Below, one piece after another: positions 44,992-54,644 of a stretch of 64,000 nt of DNA. Within the stretch, counting starts at the first letter, position 1, and each line of letters starts with the position of its first letter. A model generated the notes under the pieces. The model did no database searches. It saw only the letters and a program-made list of their open reading frames with translations, and was not told where the DNA came from. The position numbers were made by a program, and so were the translations under genes. Source of the stretch: Saccharothrix saharensis (GTDB lineage Bacteria; Actinomycetota; Actinomycetes; Mycobacteriales; Pseudonocardiaceae); contig NZ_VFPP01000001.1 of NCBI RefSeq assembly GCF_006716745.1, forward strand, positions 2,480,001 through 2,544,000, written 5' to 3'.

Positions 44992-45383
44992 GCCACGCCC
45001 TCGTTGCGGATCTGCTGGTGGACGGACGCGAGGAGCGCGTTGACCGCCTGCTCGTCGAGGCCGGCCGCGTAGGCCCGGCGCAGCCAGGTCGCCAGGCCGC
45101 GGCGCAGCGAGGTGTACGTCGAGGCCGGCATCACGGCCGACTGCTGCTCGTTGACGAACGTACCCTGCCCGGGCCGACCGGTGACCAGGTTCTCCTGCTC
45201 CATCTGCCGGTACGCCTTGGCGACGGTGTTCGGGTTGATCGCCAGCTCCTCGACCACCTCGCGGATGAGCGGGAGCCGGTCACCGGGGTGGAGGAAGCCC
45301 AGCAGCACCGCTTGGCGGACCTGGTGGACGAGTTGCAGGTACGGCGGCACGCCGGAGTGGGTGTCGAGCCTGAAGACGAACAC
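44988..45383 (-). CDS. GntR-family regulator, YtrA subgroup
   Basis: 131 aa from a GTG at 45383. An N-terminal winged-helix (FRLDTHSGVPPYLQLVHQVR, NPNTVAKAYRQMEQENLVTGRPGQGTFV) is followed by only about 50 residues, the short dimerisation tail typical of YtrA. YtrA proteins repress a following ABC transporter operon. Upstream lies a nearly perfect inverted repeat that fits such a repressor. It is the first gene of the operon. Confidence 0.93.
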   Translation of the reverse strand: MFVFRLDTHSGVPPYLQLVHQVRQAVLLGFLHPGDRLPLIREVVEELAINPNTVAKAYRQMEQENLVTGRPGQGTFVNEQQSAVMPASTYTSLRRGLATWLRRAYAAGLDEQAVNALLASVHQQIRNEGVA

Positions 45384-45392
45384 GGATACCCC

Positions 45393-45426
45393 TTACTGCT
45401 TTTCTAGTACCATAGTAAAGCAGTAA
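45393..45426. promoter_or_regulatory. YtrA-type operator
   Basis: TTACTGCTTT pairs with AAAGCAGTAA as a 10-bp inverted repeat, enclosing TAGTAC-CA-TAGTA. It starts 10 bases upstream of the GntR start in the most AT-rich stretch of the region. Position and symmetry suit repression of the operon by its own GntR protein. Confidence 0.65.
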
Positions 45427-45459
45427 ACGACCGGTCAACTGCCGACATCGGGGCACGGG

Positions 45460-46854
45460 TCATCCCACGGGCAACGTCACGACGAACGTCGCCCCGCCTC
45501 CGGGCGTATCCCCCACCTCGGCCCGTCCCCCGTGTGCCTCCGCGACCGCGGCCACGATCGACAGCCCCAGCCCCGCACCACCACCACGCGCGCCGGCCGA
45601 CCGGTGGAACCGCTCGAACACCCGACCACGGTCCTCGTCCGACAATCCCGGCCCGTCGTCGGAGACCTCCAGCACGGCGAAGCCGCCCTCGGCCCGGATG
45701 CGTACCCGCGTCCTCGTTCCGACCGGCGTGTGCCGGGCGACGTTCGCCAACAGGTTGCCCAGGACCTGCCGCAACCGGTCGGCGTCACCGGTGACCGTCA
45801 CCGGCCCGTCGTAGTCCAGCTCCACGGGGTGCGCCGGCTGAGCGGTCAACGCGTCCGCGACCGCGTCGGCCGCCAGGTCGGTCAGCTCGACCGGCTCACG
45901 GATCAGGGGTCGACCCTGGTCCAGGCGCGCCAGCAGCAACAGCTCGTCGACCAGCGAGCCCATCCGCTCGGCCTCCGACTCGATCCGCCGCAGCGCCGTC
46001 CCCAAGTCCTCCGGCCGGCCGGCGGCTCCGCGCCGGAACAGCTCCGCGTAGCCGCGGATGGTGGCGATCGGAGTGCGCAGCTCGTGCGACGCGTCCGCGA
46101 CGAACCGGCGCAACCGGTCCTCGGACGCCTCGCGCTGCCGGAACGCCGACTCCAGTTGGCCCAGCATCGCGTTCAGCGCGTCCCCCAGCCGCCCGACCTC
46201 CGTGCGGGCGCCCGCCCCTTCCACGCGCCGGGTCAGGTCGCCCGACCCGATGGCCGCCGCGGTCGCCGAGATCCCCTCCAACGGGCGCAACGCGCGCCGC
46301 ACCGCCCGCAGTGACAGCAGCGCGACGGCGGCCAGCGCCACGAGCCCCGAGGTCACGGCGACGTTGCGCACCCGGTCCAGCAGTTCGGCCGACTTCGCGA
46401 CCGGCATCCCCACCACGAGCACGTCACCGCGTTCGGCCACCCGCGAGGTCCGCACCAGCCAGTCGCCGACGTCGGCGAACCGCCCGCCGTCCGGGTTCGC
46501 CTCCGTCACCTCCGCGGGCCACAGGTCGTCCGTCAACGGGTCCGGCAGCGCGGGCGTCGCGCCGAACGCCGTCGTCTGCCGCACCCGGCCGTCCGGCCCG
46601 CGGACCTGGAAGAACGACGGCACGTCACCCCGTGCGGCGGCCGAGCGCCACACCCGGTCGACCACGCCGTCCGACGGCGTGCCGCCGCCCGCGCGCAGCT
46701 CGCGCCGGAAGTCCTGCCCCACGGCGGTGAGCACGTCGTCGTGCTGGTCACCGGTCCAGTCCTGCAACGCGCCGAAGATCGCGCCGACCGACACCGCGAG
46801 GCACAGGGCGAGCAGGCCCACGACCGTGAGCACCAACCTGGTCCGCAGCGACAT
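45460..46854 (-). CDS. OmpR-system sensor histidine kinase
   Basis: 464 aa from the ATG at 46854, sharing one base with the regulator stop (TGATG). Membrane helices at about 9-28 and 165-185 flank a 135-residue external sensor domain. A HAMP region (ALRPLEGISATAAAIGSGDLTRRV) leads to the HisKA box FVADASHELRTPIATIRGYAELF. The ATPase domain has N-box LGNLLANVARHTPV, G1 DDGPGLS and G2 GAGLGLSIV. It phosphorylates the regulator encoded just before it. Divergent MMPL exporter gene could be a target. Confidence 0.94.
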   Translation of the reverse strand: MSLRTRLVLTVVGLLALCLAVSVGAIFGALQDWTGDQHDDVLTAVGQDFRRELRAGGGTPSDGVVDRVWRSAAARGDVPSFFQVRGPDGRVRQTTAFGATPALPDPLTDDLWPAEVTEANPDGGRFADVGDWLVRTSRVAERGDVLVVGMPVAKSAELLDRVRNVAVTSGLVALAAVALLSLRAVRRALRPLEGISATAAAIGSGDLTRRVEGAGARTEVGRLGDALNAMLGQLESAFRQREASEDRLRRFVADASHELRTPIATIRGYAELFRRGAAGRPEDLGTALRRIESEAERMGSLVDELLLLARLDQGRPLIREPVELTDLAADAVADALTAQPAHPVELDYDGPVTVTGDADRLRQVLGNLLANVARHTPVGTRTRVRIRAEGGFAVLEVSDDGPGLSDEDRGRVFERFHRSAGARGGGAGLGLSIVAAVAEAHGGRAEVGDTPGGGATFVVTLPVG

Positions 46855-47555
46855 CAGGCGCGCCGGGCCTCGGGCAGCCGCACGACGTAGCCCACGCGCG
46901 GGACGGTGTGGATCAACGGCGGCTCGAACGCGTCGACCTTGCGGCGCAGGTAGGAGATGTAGGTCTGGACGACCGAGTCGTTGCCGCCGAAGTCGTACTC
47001 CCACACGTGGTCCAGGATCTGGCGCTTGGACCGCACCCGGCCCGCGTTGGCCACGAGGTAGCGCAGCAGCTTGAACTCGGTCGGCGTGAGGTCGATCGCC
47101 TCGCCGTGGCGGCGCACGGTGTGCGCGTCCTCGTCGATCTCCAGGTCGGCGAACCCGAGGCGCTCGGCGCCCCGGGTGTCCGGGTGGGACCGGCGCAGCA
47201 CCGCGCGCACCCGCACGACCAGCTCCTCGATGCTGAACGGCTTGGTGACGTAGTCGTCGCCGCCCGCGGTCAGCCCGGTGATCTTGTCCTCGGTGGCGTC
47301 GCGGGCGGTGAGGAAGACGACCGGCGCCCGGTGGCCCGCCCGGCGCAGCTCGCGGCAGAAGTCGACGCCCGAACCGTCGGGCAGCACCACGTCCAGCACC
47401 AGCAGGTCGGGCTCGAACGCGGCCGTCCGGGTCCGGGCCTCCGCACGGCTCGCCGCGGTGGCCGTCTCGAAGCCCTCGTAGCGCAACGCCATGGCGACCA
47501 GTTCCGCCAGGTATGCCTCGTCGTCGACCACGAGGATCCGCAGGGGTGGTGTCAC
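46854..47555 (-). CDS. OmpR/PhoB-family response regulator
   Basis: 233 aa from a GTG at 47555. Receiver residues: acidic pair LVVDDEAYL, acceptor Asp LLVLDVVLPDGSG, Thr in VFLTARDATEDK, Lys in YVTKPFSIEEL. C-terminal winged helix (about 130-230): HTVRRHGEAIDLTPTEFKLLRYLV, RSKRQILDHVWEYDFGG, VVQTYISYLRRKVD. A typical OmpR-type DNA binder. It is first in the operon and divergent from the MMPL gene across a 112-bp gap. Confidence 0.94.
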   Translation of the reverse strand: MTPPLRILVVDDEAYLAELVAMALRYEGFETATAASRAEARTRTAAFEPDLLVLDVVLPDGSGVDFCRELRRAGHRAPVVFLTARDATEDKITGLTAGGDDYVTKPFSIEELVVRVRAVLRRSHPDTRGAERLGFADLEIDEDAHTVRRHGEAIDLTPTEFKLLRYLVANAGRVRSKRQILDHVWEYDFGGNDSVVQTYISYLRRKVDAFEPPLIHTVPRVGYVVRLPEARRA

Positions 47556-47667
47556 CGGGACAGTCTCACCCGGCGACCCACCGCCGGCGGCGCGATCCGC
47601 CGCTTTCACAGAGAACTCCAAGCGCGCTCGCACGGCGGCGGAAGATCGGGCTGGTGCGCTGGTGGCC

Positions 47668-49776
47668 ATGGAGAAGCTGTCCCGATTCGTGCTCGGCCAC
47701 CGACGGCTCGTCGGCGCGTTGACCCTCGTGCTGATGCTGGCCGGGGGTGGCGCGCTCGCCCTGGTGCTGCCGAACGCCTCCGAGCGCAACGACTACCCCG
47801 GCCTGCCCGCCTACGAGGCCAACCGGCAGATCATGCAGACCTACGGCACCGGCGGCTACGAACGGCCGTTCGTGCCGGTGGTCACGCTGCCGGACGGCGT
47901 GACGGTGACGTCACCGGGCGTGCGGGAGGCGCTGGCCGGGGCGTTCGGCGCGATCACCGACGACGCCAGGGTGGTGTCCTACGCCGACACCGGCGACCCG
48001 GCGTTCGTCGGGCACGACGGCCGCACCACGTTCGGCCTCGTCCACGGGCCCCGGGTGGAGCAGGGTGGTCTGCCCGGCAGCGCGCTCGGCGAGGGCTCCG
48101 ACCTCGGCTCGGCCGTCGCCGAGGCCATGCGCCCCCACCTGCCCACCGGCGCGGTGCTGCACGTGACCGGCCTCGACCCGCTGGCCACCGGCGCCGACAC
48201 CGGCGGCCTGGACGTGCCGCTCAAGCTGGTGATCACCGTCGTCGGGGCGATCGCCGTGCTGGTGTGGGTGTTCCGCTCGGTGCTGGCGCTCGTGCCGCTG
48301 CTGACCGCGTTCGTCGCGGTGCCCGTGTCGTTCATCGGCCTGCTGGTGGCGAGCGCGTTCATCGAGGTGCACGAGACGACGGTGATCATGCTGCCGCTGT
48401 TCGGCATCGGCATCGCGGTGGACTACGCGTTGATCCTGGTGTCCCGCTGGCGCGAGGAGCGGGCGCGGGGCGGTGACGGCGAGGAGGCCGTGCACCGGGC
48501 GATGGCCACCGCGGGGCACGCGATCGTGTTCAGCGGCGGTGCGGTCGCCATCGGCCTGGTGACCATGGTCGTGCTGCCGGTCCCGTTGCTGCGCAGCCTC
48601 GGCGTCGGCGGCATGGTGGTCACGCTCGCGAGCGCGCTCGTGTCGCTCACCGTGCTGCCGGTCCTGCTGGCCCGCGCGTCGGCCAAGCCCCCGCGACCGG
48701 AACGGCGGTGGACGGCGTGGGCCCGGCTCGTGGTGCGGCACCGGGTGCCCGCGCTGCTGCTGTCCGCCGGTGCGCTGGTCGGCCTGTCGGTCATCGCCCT
48801 CGGCCTCAACCTCAGCGTGCCGGTGACCGACGACCTGGCGCGGTCCGGCAGCGGGCACGACGGGCTGGTGGCGCTGCGGGAGGCCGGCGTGCCGTCCGGT
48901 GTGCTCACGTCGTTCGACGTGTACGTGCCGCCGGGTCGGGACGCCGCGCGGGTCGCGGCGGAGGTCGCCGCGCTGCCGGGCGTGCACGCCGTGACCGCGC
49001 CCGACGACGCCCGGTGGCGGGTGGACGGGTCCGCGCTGGTGACCGTGCTGCCCGTGCCCGAAGGCGGGTCGGACGCCGGTGAGCGGCTGATCCGGCAGGT
49101 CCGCGCCGCGGTGCCCGACGGGGTGCTCGTCGGCGGGAACGCGGCCCAGCAGCTGGACTACGTCGACGTGACGTACTCGGCGTTCCCGTGGATGCTCGCG
49201 CTGCTCGCCGCCGTCACGTTCGTGATGCTGGCCCGGGCGTTCCGCTCGCTGCTGCTGCCGCTCAAGGCGATCCTGCTCAACCTGCTGTCGCTGGGCGCGG
49301 TGCTCGGCGCGATGGTGGTGGTGTGGCAGTGGGGCTGGGGCACCGAGGCGCTGCTCGGCATCCGGCCCGACGGCGCGATCGGCACGTTCGTCCCGGTGAC
49401 GATCTTCGCGTTCCTCTACGGGCTGTCGATGGACTACGAGGTGTTCATCATCGCCCGGATGCGCGAGGAGCACGACCGGACCGGTGACCCGCGGGAGGCG
49501 GTCGTGCGCGGGATCGGCCGCACCGGCGGGCTGGTCACGGCGGCGGCGCTGATCCTGTTCTGCTCGTTCGCCTCGATGGCCGCGGGCGGCGAGCTCGACG
49601 TGGCGATCTTCGCCTCCGGCGTCGCGCTCGGCATCCTGCTCGACGCCACCCTGATCAGGTCGGTGCTGGTGCCCGCCGCGGTCGCGGTGATGGGCCGGTG
49701 GAACTGGTGGCTGCCCGGGTGGGCGGCACGCCTGCTGCGCGTGCCGCCCACCCGCGGGCTCACGAACGAGGGCTGA
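47668..49776 (+). CDS. MMPL-family membrane transporter
   Basis: 702 aa from the ATG at 47668; a GTG two codons earlier is possible. Twelve helices in two RND-like halves, each with a large extracytoplasmic domain (about 35-180 and 395-490). The paired helix-4 motifs are in GIGIAVDYALILVSRWREE and LYGLSMDYEVFIIARMREE, with the Asp-Tyr pairs that mark MmpL proton relay. MMPL proteins export lipids, siderophores or hydrophobic compounds in actinobacteria. Its 3' end overlaps the convergent GH51 gene by 17 bases. Confidence 0.93.
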   Translation: MEKLSRFVLGHRRLVGALTLVLMLAGGGALALVLPNASERNDYPGLPAYEANRQIMQTYGTGGYERPFVPVVTLPDGVTVTSPGVREALAGAFGAITDDARVVSYADTGDPAFVGHDGRTTFGLVHGPRVEQGGLPGSALGEGSDLGSAVAEAMRPHLPTGAVLHVTGLDPLATGADTGGLDVPLKLVITVVGAIAVLVWVFRSVLALVPLLTAFVAVPVSFIGLLVASAFIEVHETTVIMLPLFGIGIAVDYALILVSRWREERARGGDGEEAVHRAMATAGHAIVFSGGAVAIGLVTMVVLPVPLLRSLGVGGMVVTLASALVSLTVLPVLLARASAKPPRPERRWTAWARLVVRHRVPALLLSAGALVGLSVIALGLNLSVPVTDDLARSGSGHDGLVALREAGVPSGVLTSFDVYVPPGRDAARVAAEVAALPGVHAVTAPDDARWRVDGSALVTVLPVPEGGSDAGERLIRQVRAAVPDGVLVGGNAAQQLDYVDVTYSAFPWMLALLAAVTFVMLARAFRSLLLPLKAILLNLLSLGAVLGAMVVVWQWGWGTEALLGIRPDGAIGTFVPVTIFAFLYGLSMDYEVFIIARMREEHDRTGDPREAVVRGIGRTGGLVTAAALILFCSFASMAAGGELDVAIFASGVALGILLDATLIRSVLVPAAVAVMGRWNWWLPGWAARLLRVPPTRGLTNEG

Positions 49777-51265
49777 GCCGCACGGCGGTCCACGACACGG
49801 GCGGCAGGACGGCGTGCAGCTCGCCGTCCGCGATGGTCGCCTCCTGCGGCCGGGGCACGACCCGGTCCGGGTCGGCCTCGGTGTTCGTCGCCGAGCCGTC
49901 CGGGTCGTGCACCAGCCACGCCTCGGCCACCTCGACGTCGCCGAACGCGGCCAGGCCCACGCGCAGGTCGACCGGCTCCGCGCGGTGCCGGTTGACCACG
50001 AACACCACCGTGTCGCCGGACTCCTCGTCGTGCGTGGCGACCGCGTCGACCACCGGGACGGCGCCGAAGCGCTTCGTCTCGTAGGTCGGCGAGGACGTCT
50101 CCACGCGCAGCACCCGACCTCGCGCCAGCCGCGACGTCAACGCGAAGGGGTGGAAGGTCGTCTGCCGCCACGCCGAGCCGCCCGGCTCGCTGCGGATCGG
50201 CGCGATCACGTTGACCAGCTGCGCCTGGCACGCCACCGCGACCCGGTCGCTGTGGCGCAGCAACGAGATCAGCAGGTTGCCGACCACGACGGCGTCGGTC
50301 ACGTCGTACTGGTCCTCGATGACCCGCGGCGCGACCTCCCACTCGGTGCGCCGCTCCGCCTGGAACCGCTTCATGTACCAGACGTTCCACTCGTCGAACG
50401 ACAGGTTGATCTTCTTGCTGCTCTTCAGCTTCGCGCCGACCGCGTCCGCGGTGGCCACCACGCTGTCGATGAAGTGGTCCATGTCCGTGGCGGAGGCGAG
50501 GAAGCTGTCCACGTCGCCGTCGATGACCTCGTAGTAGGCGTGCAGCGAGATGTGGTCCACCTCGTCGTACGCCAGCTCCAGGACGGTGGACTCCCACTCG
50601 CCGAACGTCGGCATGGACGAGCCGGAGCTGCCGCAGGCCACCAGCTCCAGGTCCGGCTCCGCCTGGCGCAGCGCGCGGGCGGTCTCGGCGGCCAGCCGGC
50701 CGTACTCGTGCGCGGTCTTGTGGCCGAGCTGCCACGGGCCGTCCAGCTCGTTGCCCAGGCACCACAGCTTGACGCCGTGCGGCTCCTCCGAGCCGTTGGC
50801 GCGGCGCAGGTCCGACAGGTGCGTGCCGCCTTCGTGGTTCATGTACTCGTGCACGTCGAGCGCCTCGGCGACACCGCGCGTGCCGAGGTTGACCGCGTAC
50901 ATCACCTCGACGTCGGCCTTGCGTGCCCAGCGGACGAACTCGTCGACGCCGACCTCGTTGGTCTCCAGGCTGTGCCAGGCGAGCTCGCGCCGCACCGGCC
51001 GCTGCGAGACCGGACCGATGCCGTCCTCCCAGCGGTAACCGGAGACGAAGTTCCCGCCGGGGTAGCGGACCAGCTCGACCCCCAGTTCACGGGTCAGCTC
51101 CAGCACGTCGCCGCGGAACCCGTCCTCGTCGGCGGTCGGGTGCCCGGGTTCGTAGATGCCGGTGTAGACGCAGCGGCCCATGTGCTCGACGAACGACCCG
51201 AAGAGCCGGCGTCGCACGGGCGCGATGACGTAGTCGGGGTTGAGGGCAAGGGATGCGTTGAGCAC
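49760..51265 (-). CDS. Alpha-L-arabinofuranosidase, GH51
   Basis: 501 aa from a GTG at 51265 with an AGGAG ribosome site; length is normal for intracellular GH51. The (beta/alpha)8 catalytic domain holds the acid/base Glu173 in CLGNELDGPW and the nucleophile Glu292 in LSFDEWNVWY; the C-terminal part is the usual beta-sandwich. No signal peptide, so it acts on imported arabino-oligosaccharides. It is the last gene of the transport operon (binding protein, two permeases, enzyme) and is therefore likely induced by arabinosides through the LacI regulator. Confidence 0.95.
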   Translation of the reverse strand: MLNASLALNPDYVIAPVRRRLFGSFVEHMGRCVYTGIYEPGHPTADEDGFRGDVLELTRELGVELVRYPGGNFVSGYRWEDGIGPVSQRPVRRELAWHSLETNEVGVDEFVRWARKADVEVMYAVNLGTRGVAEALDVHEYMNHEGGTHLSDLRRANGSEEPHGVKLWCLGNELDGPWQLGHKTAHEYGRLAAETARALRQAEPDLELVACGSSGSSMPTFGEWESTVLELAYDEVDHISLHAYYEVIDGDVDSFLASATDMDHFIDSVVATADAVGAKLKSSKKINLSFDEWNVWYMKRFQAERRTEWEVAPRVIEDQYDVTDAVVVGNLLISLLRHSDRVAVACQAQLVNVIAPIRSEPGGSAWRQTTFHPFALTSRLARGRVLRVETSSPTYETKRFGAVPVVDAVATHDEESGDTVVFVVNRHRAEPVDLRVGLAAFGDVEVAEAWLVHDPDGSATNTEADPDRVVPRPQEATIADGELHAVLPPVSWTAVRLSPRS

Positions 51266-51272
51266 GGTGCTC

Positions 51273-52112
51273 CTACTTCAGGGCGCCTGCCGCCGCACCG
51301 CTGCGCCAGAAGCGCTGCAGCAGGACGAAGGCGACGATGAGCGGGACTATGGCCAGCAGTGAGCCGGTCACCACGAGGTTGAACAGCATGCGGGTGCCTG
51401 CCTCCTGCTGGGCGGTGTTGAACCAGGTGGTCAGGCCCACGGTGAGCGGGTAGAGGTCGGCGTCGCTGAGCATCACCAGCGGCAGGAAGTAGTTGTTCCA
51501 GGTCGCGACCAGGGTGAACAGGAAGACGGTGACGATGGCGGGTCTCATCATCGGCACCACGATCTGCCAGAAGATGCGCAGCTCACCCGCCCGGTCGATG
51601 CGGGCGGCGTCGAGCAGTTCGACCGGCACGCTCTCGTCCACGTACACCCGGATCAGGTACGCGCCGAACGGGCTCAGCAGCGACGGCAGGATCACCGCCC
51701 ACATCGTGTCGACCAGCTCCACCTCCGACAGGATCAGGTAGGTCGGCAGCACCAGCGCGGTGGCCGGCACCATGATCATGCCCAGCAGCGCCGTCTCGAA
51801 CAACCGCTTGCCCAGGAACTGGAACCGCGCCAGGCCGTAGCCCGCGGCGGCGGCGAGCGCCGTCGCGCCGACCGCGCTCAGCCCCGAGTACAGGGCGGTG
51901 TTGACCAGCCACCGGCCGTAGACGCCGTCGTCCTCGCGGAACAGCAGCCCGACGTTCTCGAAGAGGTTGAACTCGGCGAACCACAGCGCCGGGCTGTCGA
52001 GCAGGTCGGGCTGGCTCTTGGTGGCCGCGATGACGACCCACAGCAGCGGCACCAGGAAGTACAGGATGCCCGCGCCCATGAACAGGTGCGGGAGCCGGGT
52101 CTTCACCTTCAT
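51273..52112 (-). CDS. Carbohydrate ABC transporter permease (MalG-like)
   Basis: 279 aa from the ATG at 52112 overlapping the preceding permease stop (ATGA). Six helices; the EAA coupling loop is seen as ELLDAARIDRAGELRIFWQIVVP before the fifth helix. This is the CUT1 sugar-transporter pattern. With the other permease it forms the channel for an arabinose-containing oligosaccharide; no dedicated ATPase gene is here, so it probably uses a shared MsiK-like ATPase encoded elsewhere. Confidence 0.93.
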   Translation of the reverse strand: MKVKTRLPHLFMGAGILYFLVPLLWVVIAATKSQPDLLDSPALWFAEFNLFENVGLLFREDDGVYGRWLVNTALYSGLSAVGATALAAAAGYGLARFQFLGKRLFETALLGMIMVPATALVLPTYLILSEVELVDTMWAVILPSLLSPFGAYLIRVYVDESVPVELLDAARIDRAGELRIFWQIVVPMMRPAIVTVFLFTLVATWNNYFLPLVMLSDADLYPLTVGLTTWFNTAQQEAGTRMLFNLVVTGSLLAIVPLIVAFVLLQRFWRSGAAAGALK

Positions 52113-53071
52113 GCGCGCTTCCCCCGCCTGCGGTTGTTGACGAACACGAACGCGTAGGCCACCACGAACACCAGGAAGCCGAGCGCGAAGGAGACCGCGG
52201 CGGAGTAGTGGAAGTCCGAGTACGCGAACGCCTGGTTGTACGCGTAGAGGTTCGGCGTGTAGCCGGCCGAGATCTGCGGCGCGAACCGGGCCATGATCTG
52301 CGGCTCGGTGAAGAACTGCATGGTGCCGATGACGGTGAAGATCGCGGCCAGCGAGATCGCCTGCTTGATCGCGGGCACCTTGACCCGCAGCGCGACCTGC
52401 ACCGGCGTGGCGCCGTCGATCACCGCGGCCTCGTGCACCTCCCGCGGCACGCCCTGCAACGCCGAGTACAGGATGATCATGTTGTAGCCGGTCCACGCCC
52501 ACGTCACGATGTTGCCCAGCGACACCAGCAGCAACGACACGCTGAAGAAGTCGATCGGGTCGCCGCCCACGAGCGTGGGCAGGTCGGCGAACGGGCCGAA
52601 CGTGCGGCTGTAGAGGAAGCCCCACATGAGCGCGCCGACGACGGCGGGCACGGCGTAGGGCATGAACGCGATGAGCCGGAACGCCATGGCGAACTTCGTC
52701 GTCACCGCGTCGAGCACGAGCGCGCCCGCCAACGCGATGCCGAGCATGATCGGGATCTGCACGAGTCCGAAGAGGACGACCCGCAGCAAGCCGTCCAGGA
52801 GCACCGGGTCGGTGAACGCGCGCACGTAGTTGTCCAGGCCGCTGAACCGCGTGCCCAGCGCCAGGCTCTTGCTGGACAGGCTGAGCCAGAACGCGTACCC
52901 GAGCGGCACGACCAGGAACGTGACGACGACGAGGAAGAACGGCAGGACGAACAGCATCCCCGCCACGGGACGCGCGGTGACCCGGCGCGCCCGCCGACGC
53001 GCGCGCGACTCGACCGGCGGGGTCGGCGGGTCGTCCGCCTCGGGCGCCGTGATCGGCAGGGATCGCGTCAC
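52109..53071 (-). CDS. Carbohydrate ABC transporter permease (MalF-like)
   Basis: 320 aa from a GTG at 53071 with AGGAGG 6 bases upstream; a charged, Arg-rich N-terminal tail of about 40 residues precedes the first helix. Six helices and the EAA loop EVHEAAVIDGATPVQVALRVKVP are clear. CUT1 family partner of the following MalG-like permease. The pair imports sugars presented by the adjacent binding lipoprotein. Confidence 0.93.
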   Translation of the reverse strand: MTRSLPITAPEADDPPTPPVESRARRRARRVTARPVAGMLFVLPFFLVVVTFLVVPLGYAFWLSLSSKSLALGTRFSGLDNYVRAFTDPVLLDGLLRVVLFGLVQIPIMLGIALAGALVLDAVTTKFAMAFRLIAFMPYAVPAVVGALMWGFLYSRTFGPFADLPTLVGGDPIDFFSVSLLLVSLGNIVTWAWTGYNMIILYSALQGVPREVHEAAVIDGATPVQVALRVKVPAIKQAISLAAIFTVIGTMQFFTEPQIMARFAPQISAGYTPNLYAYNQAFAYSDFHYSAAVSFALGFLVFVVAYAFVFVNNRRRGKRA

Positions 53072-53127
53072 GGTGGACCTCCTGACTGGACGTGGGCGGC
53101 GGCCCGCCGGAGCGGGCCGCCGGTGGG

Positions 53128-54438
53128 CTACCGGCTGACCTTGAAGCCCTGCTGCTCCGCGTACGCCACCACGTTCTTCTGCGTCTCCTCCAGCACCGTG
53201 TCCCACGACCGGCTGCCCGACAGCGCCTCGGCGCTGCGGTCGTTCAGCTCGCCGTAGACGAAGTCCTGGAACGGCGTGAACTGGAAGTCACCGAGCTTCT
53301 CCGACACCGGCACGAAGATCTCGTTGACCTTCTGGCCGTTGAAGAAGTCGTAGGCCTTGCCGGTGAACGCCGGGTCCGCCGCGACGTCCTTGACCAGCGG
53401 GTAGAGGAACGCCTTGTCCAAGCCGATGTCCCAGGCCGCCGCGGACCTGCCGAACAGCTCCCGCGCCACGGTGGTCGCCGCCTTCGGGTTCTTGGCCTGC
53501 TTGGTCACGGTGAACGTGGAGCCGCCCCAGTCGCCCTGCTCGTCGGCGCCCGCGGTCCACTGCGGCATCGGCGCGACCGCCCACTTGCCCGCGGTGTTCT
53601 TCAACGAGCCCGCCAGGTAGCCGGGGGTCCAGCCGGCCGCCGCCCACGTCCAGTACTTGCCCGAGTCCAGCGCGGCGGTGGCGTCGGCGGTGAAGAAGGG
53701 GTCCTTGGCCATGAGGCCCTTGTCGACCAGGTCGCCGTGCAGGTCGACCACGCGCTTGCACTCCGGCGCGGTCAGGTCGATCTTCACCTGGTCCTTGGCG
53801 GTGGTGTGCGAGTAGCCGTACGGGCGGCAGCCGGACTGCCACATCAGGCCGTTGAGCCAGCCGCCGTCGCTGCCGAAGCTCGCGATGTGCGCGTTCGGGT
53901 CGACGGCCTTGATCTTCACGGCCGCCTCGGCGTACTCGGCCCACGTGGCCGGCACCGGGATGCCGTGCTGGTCGAACAGGTCCTTGCGGTACATGAAGGC
54001 CATCGGGCCGCCGTCGACCGGGATCGCGTAGACCTTGTCACCATCGGTGGCCTGCTCCCATGCCCACTCGGCGTAGAGGCCCTCGTCCTCGTTGGCGCCG
54101 TGCTCGCCCATGTCCGCCAGCGCGTCGAGGATGACGAAGGTGGGGATCTGCTGGAACTCCACCATCGCCACGTCCGGCGCGCCCTTGCCCGCGGTGATCG
54201 CGGTCTTGAGCTTGGCGTAGTGGTCCGCTCCGGTGCCGGCGTTGGTCCACTCGACCTTGATGTCGGGGTGCGAGGCGTTGAACGCCTCGACCACCCCCTT
54301 GAACTCCGGGTACCAGGCCCAGACGGACACCGTCACGGGCCCGTCGTCGTCGCCCGCGCCGCCGCACGCGGCCACGGCGAGCAGGCCGCAGGCGGCGAGC
54401 CCTCCTCGGAGCTTCGCCAACCAGGTGGTGCCGAGCAT
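53128..54438 (-). CDS. Extracellular sugar-binding lipoprotein (CUT1)
   Basis: 436 aa from the ATG at 54438 with GGAAAGG 7 bases upstream; an ATG at 54462 is also in frame. Signal peptide ends in lipobox Ala-Val-Ala-Ala-Cys, so it is membrane-anchored. Family 1 binding-protein pattern: TVSVWAWYPEFKGVVEAFNA near the N-terminus, KGAPDVAMVEFQQIPTFV, VYAIPVDGGPMAFMYRKDLF and a Trp-rich C-lobe (KYWTWAAAGWTPGYL). First gene of the operon, directly under the two LacI operators and promoter. Probable ligand: arabinofuranose-containing oligosaccharides, by context with GH51. Confidence 0.93.
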   Translation of the reverse strand: MLGTTWLAKLRGGLAACGLLAVAACGGAGDDDGPVTVSVWAWYPEFKGVVEAFNASHPDIKVEWTNAGTGADHYAKLKTAITAGKGAPDVAMVEFQQIPTFVILDALADMGEHGANEDEGLYAEWAWEQATDGDKVYAIPVDGGPMAFMYRKDLFDQHGIPVPATWAEYAEAAVKIKAVDPNAHIASFGSDGGWLNGLMWQSGCRPYGYSHTTAKDQVKIDLTAPECKRVVDLHGDLVDKGLMAKDPFFTADATAALDSGKYWTWAAAGWTPGYLAGSLKNTAGKWAVAPMPQWTAGADEQGDWGGSTFTVTKQAKNPKAATTVARELFGRSAAAWDIGLDKAFLYPLVKDVAADPAFTGKAYDFFNGQKVNEIFVPVSEKLGDFQFTPFQDFVYGELNDRSAEALSGSRSWDTVLEETQKNVVAYAEQQGFKVSR

Positions 54439-54627
54439 GAGTGCGCCTTTCCGTCGCGGCATGCGTCCGGGCATGCGCGACCGCGATCACGGTGCGTGAA
54501 CGAGACGGACGAGGTGAGGGGCGACCCCGCGAGGCACGAACAGGCGCCCTGGAGGCCGGGTCCGGGTGTCGCACCACGGCCGACGGGTCCTGGGGACCCC
54601 GCCGGGTCTGCCGCCGTGGCACCGGTC

Positions 54628-54641
54628 TTGCTGCGCTGCAA
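54628..54641. promoter_or_regulatory. LacI operator O1 (TTGCTGCGCTGCAA)
   Basis: One-mismatch-class copy of the palindrome TTGCAGCGCTGCAA. It lies just downstream of the -10 hexamer of the transport operon, a position where bound repressor blocks initiation. Confidence 0.7.
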
Positions 54642-54644
54642 AGC

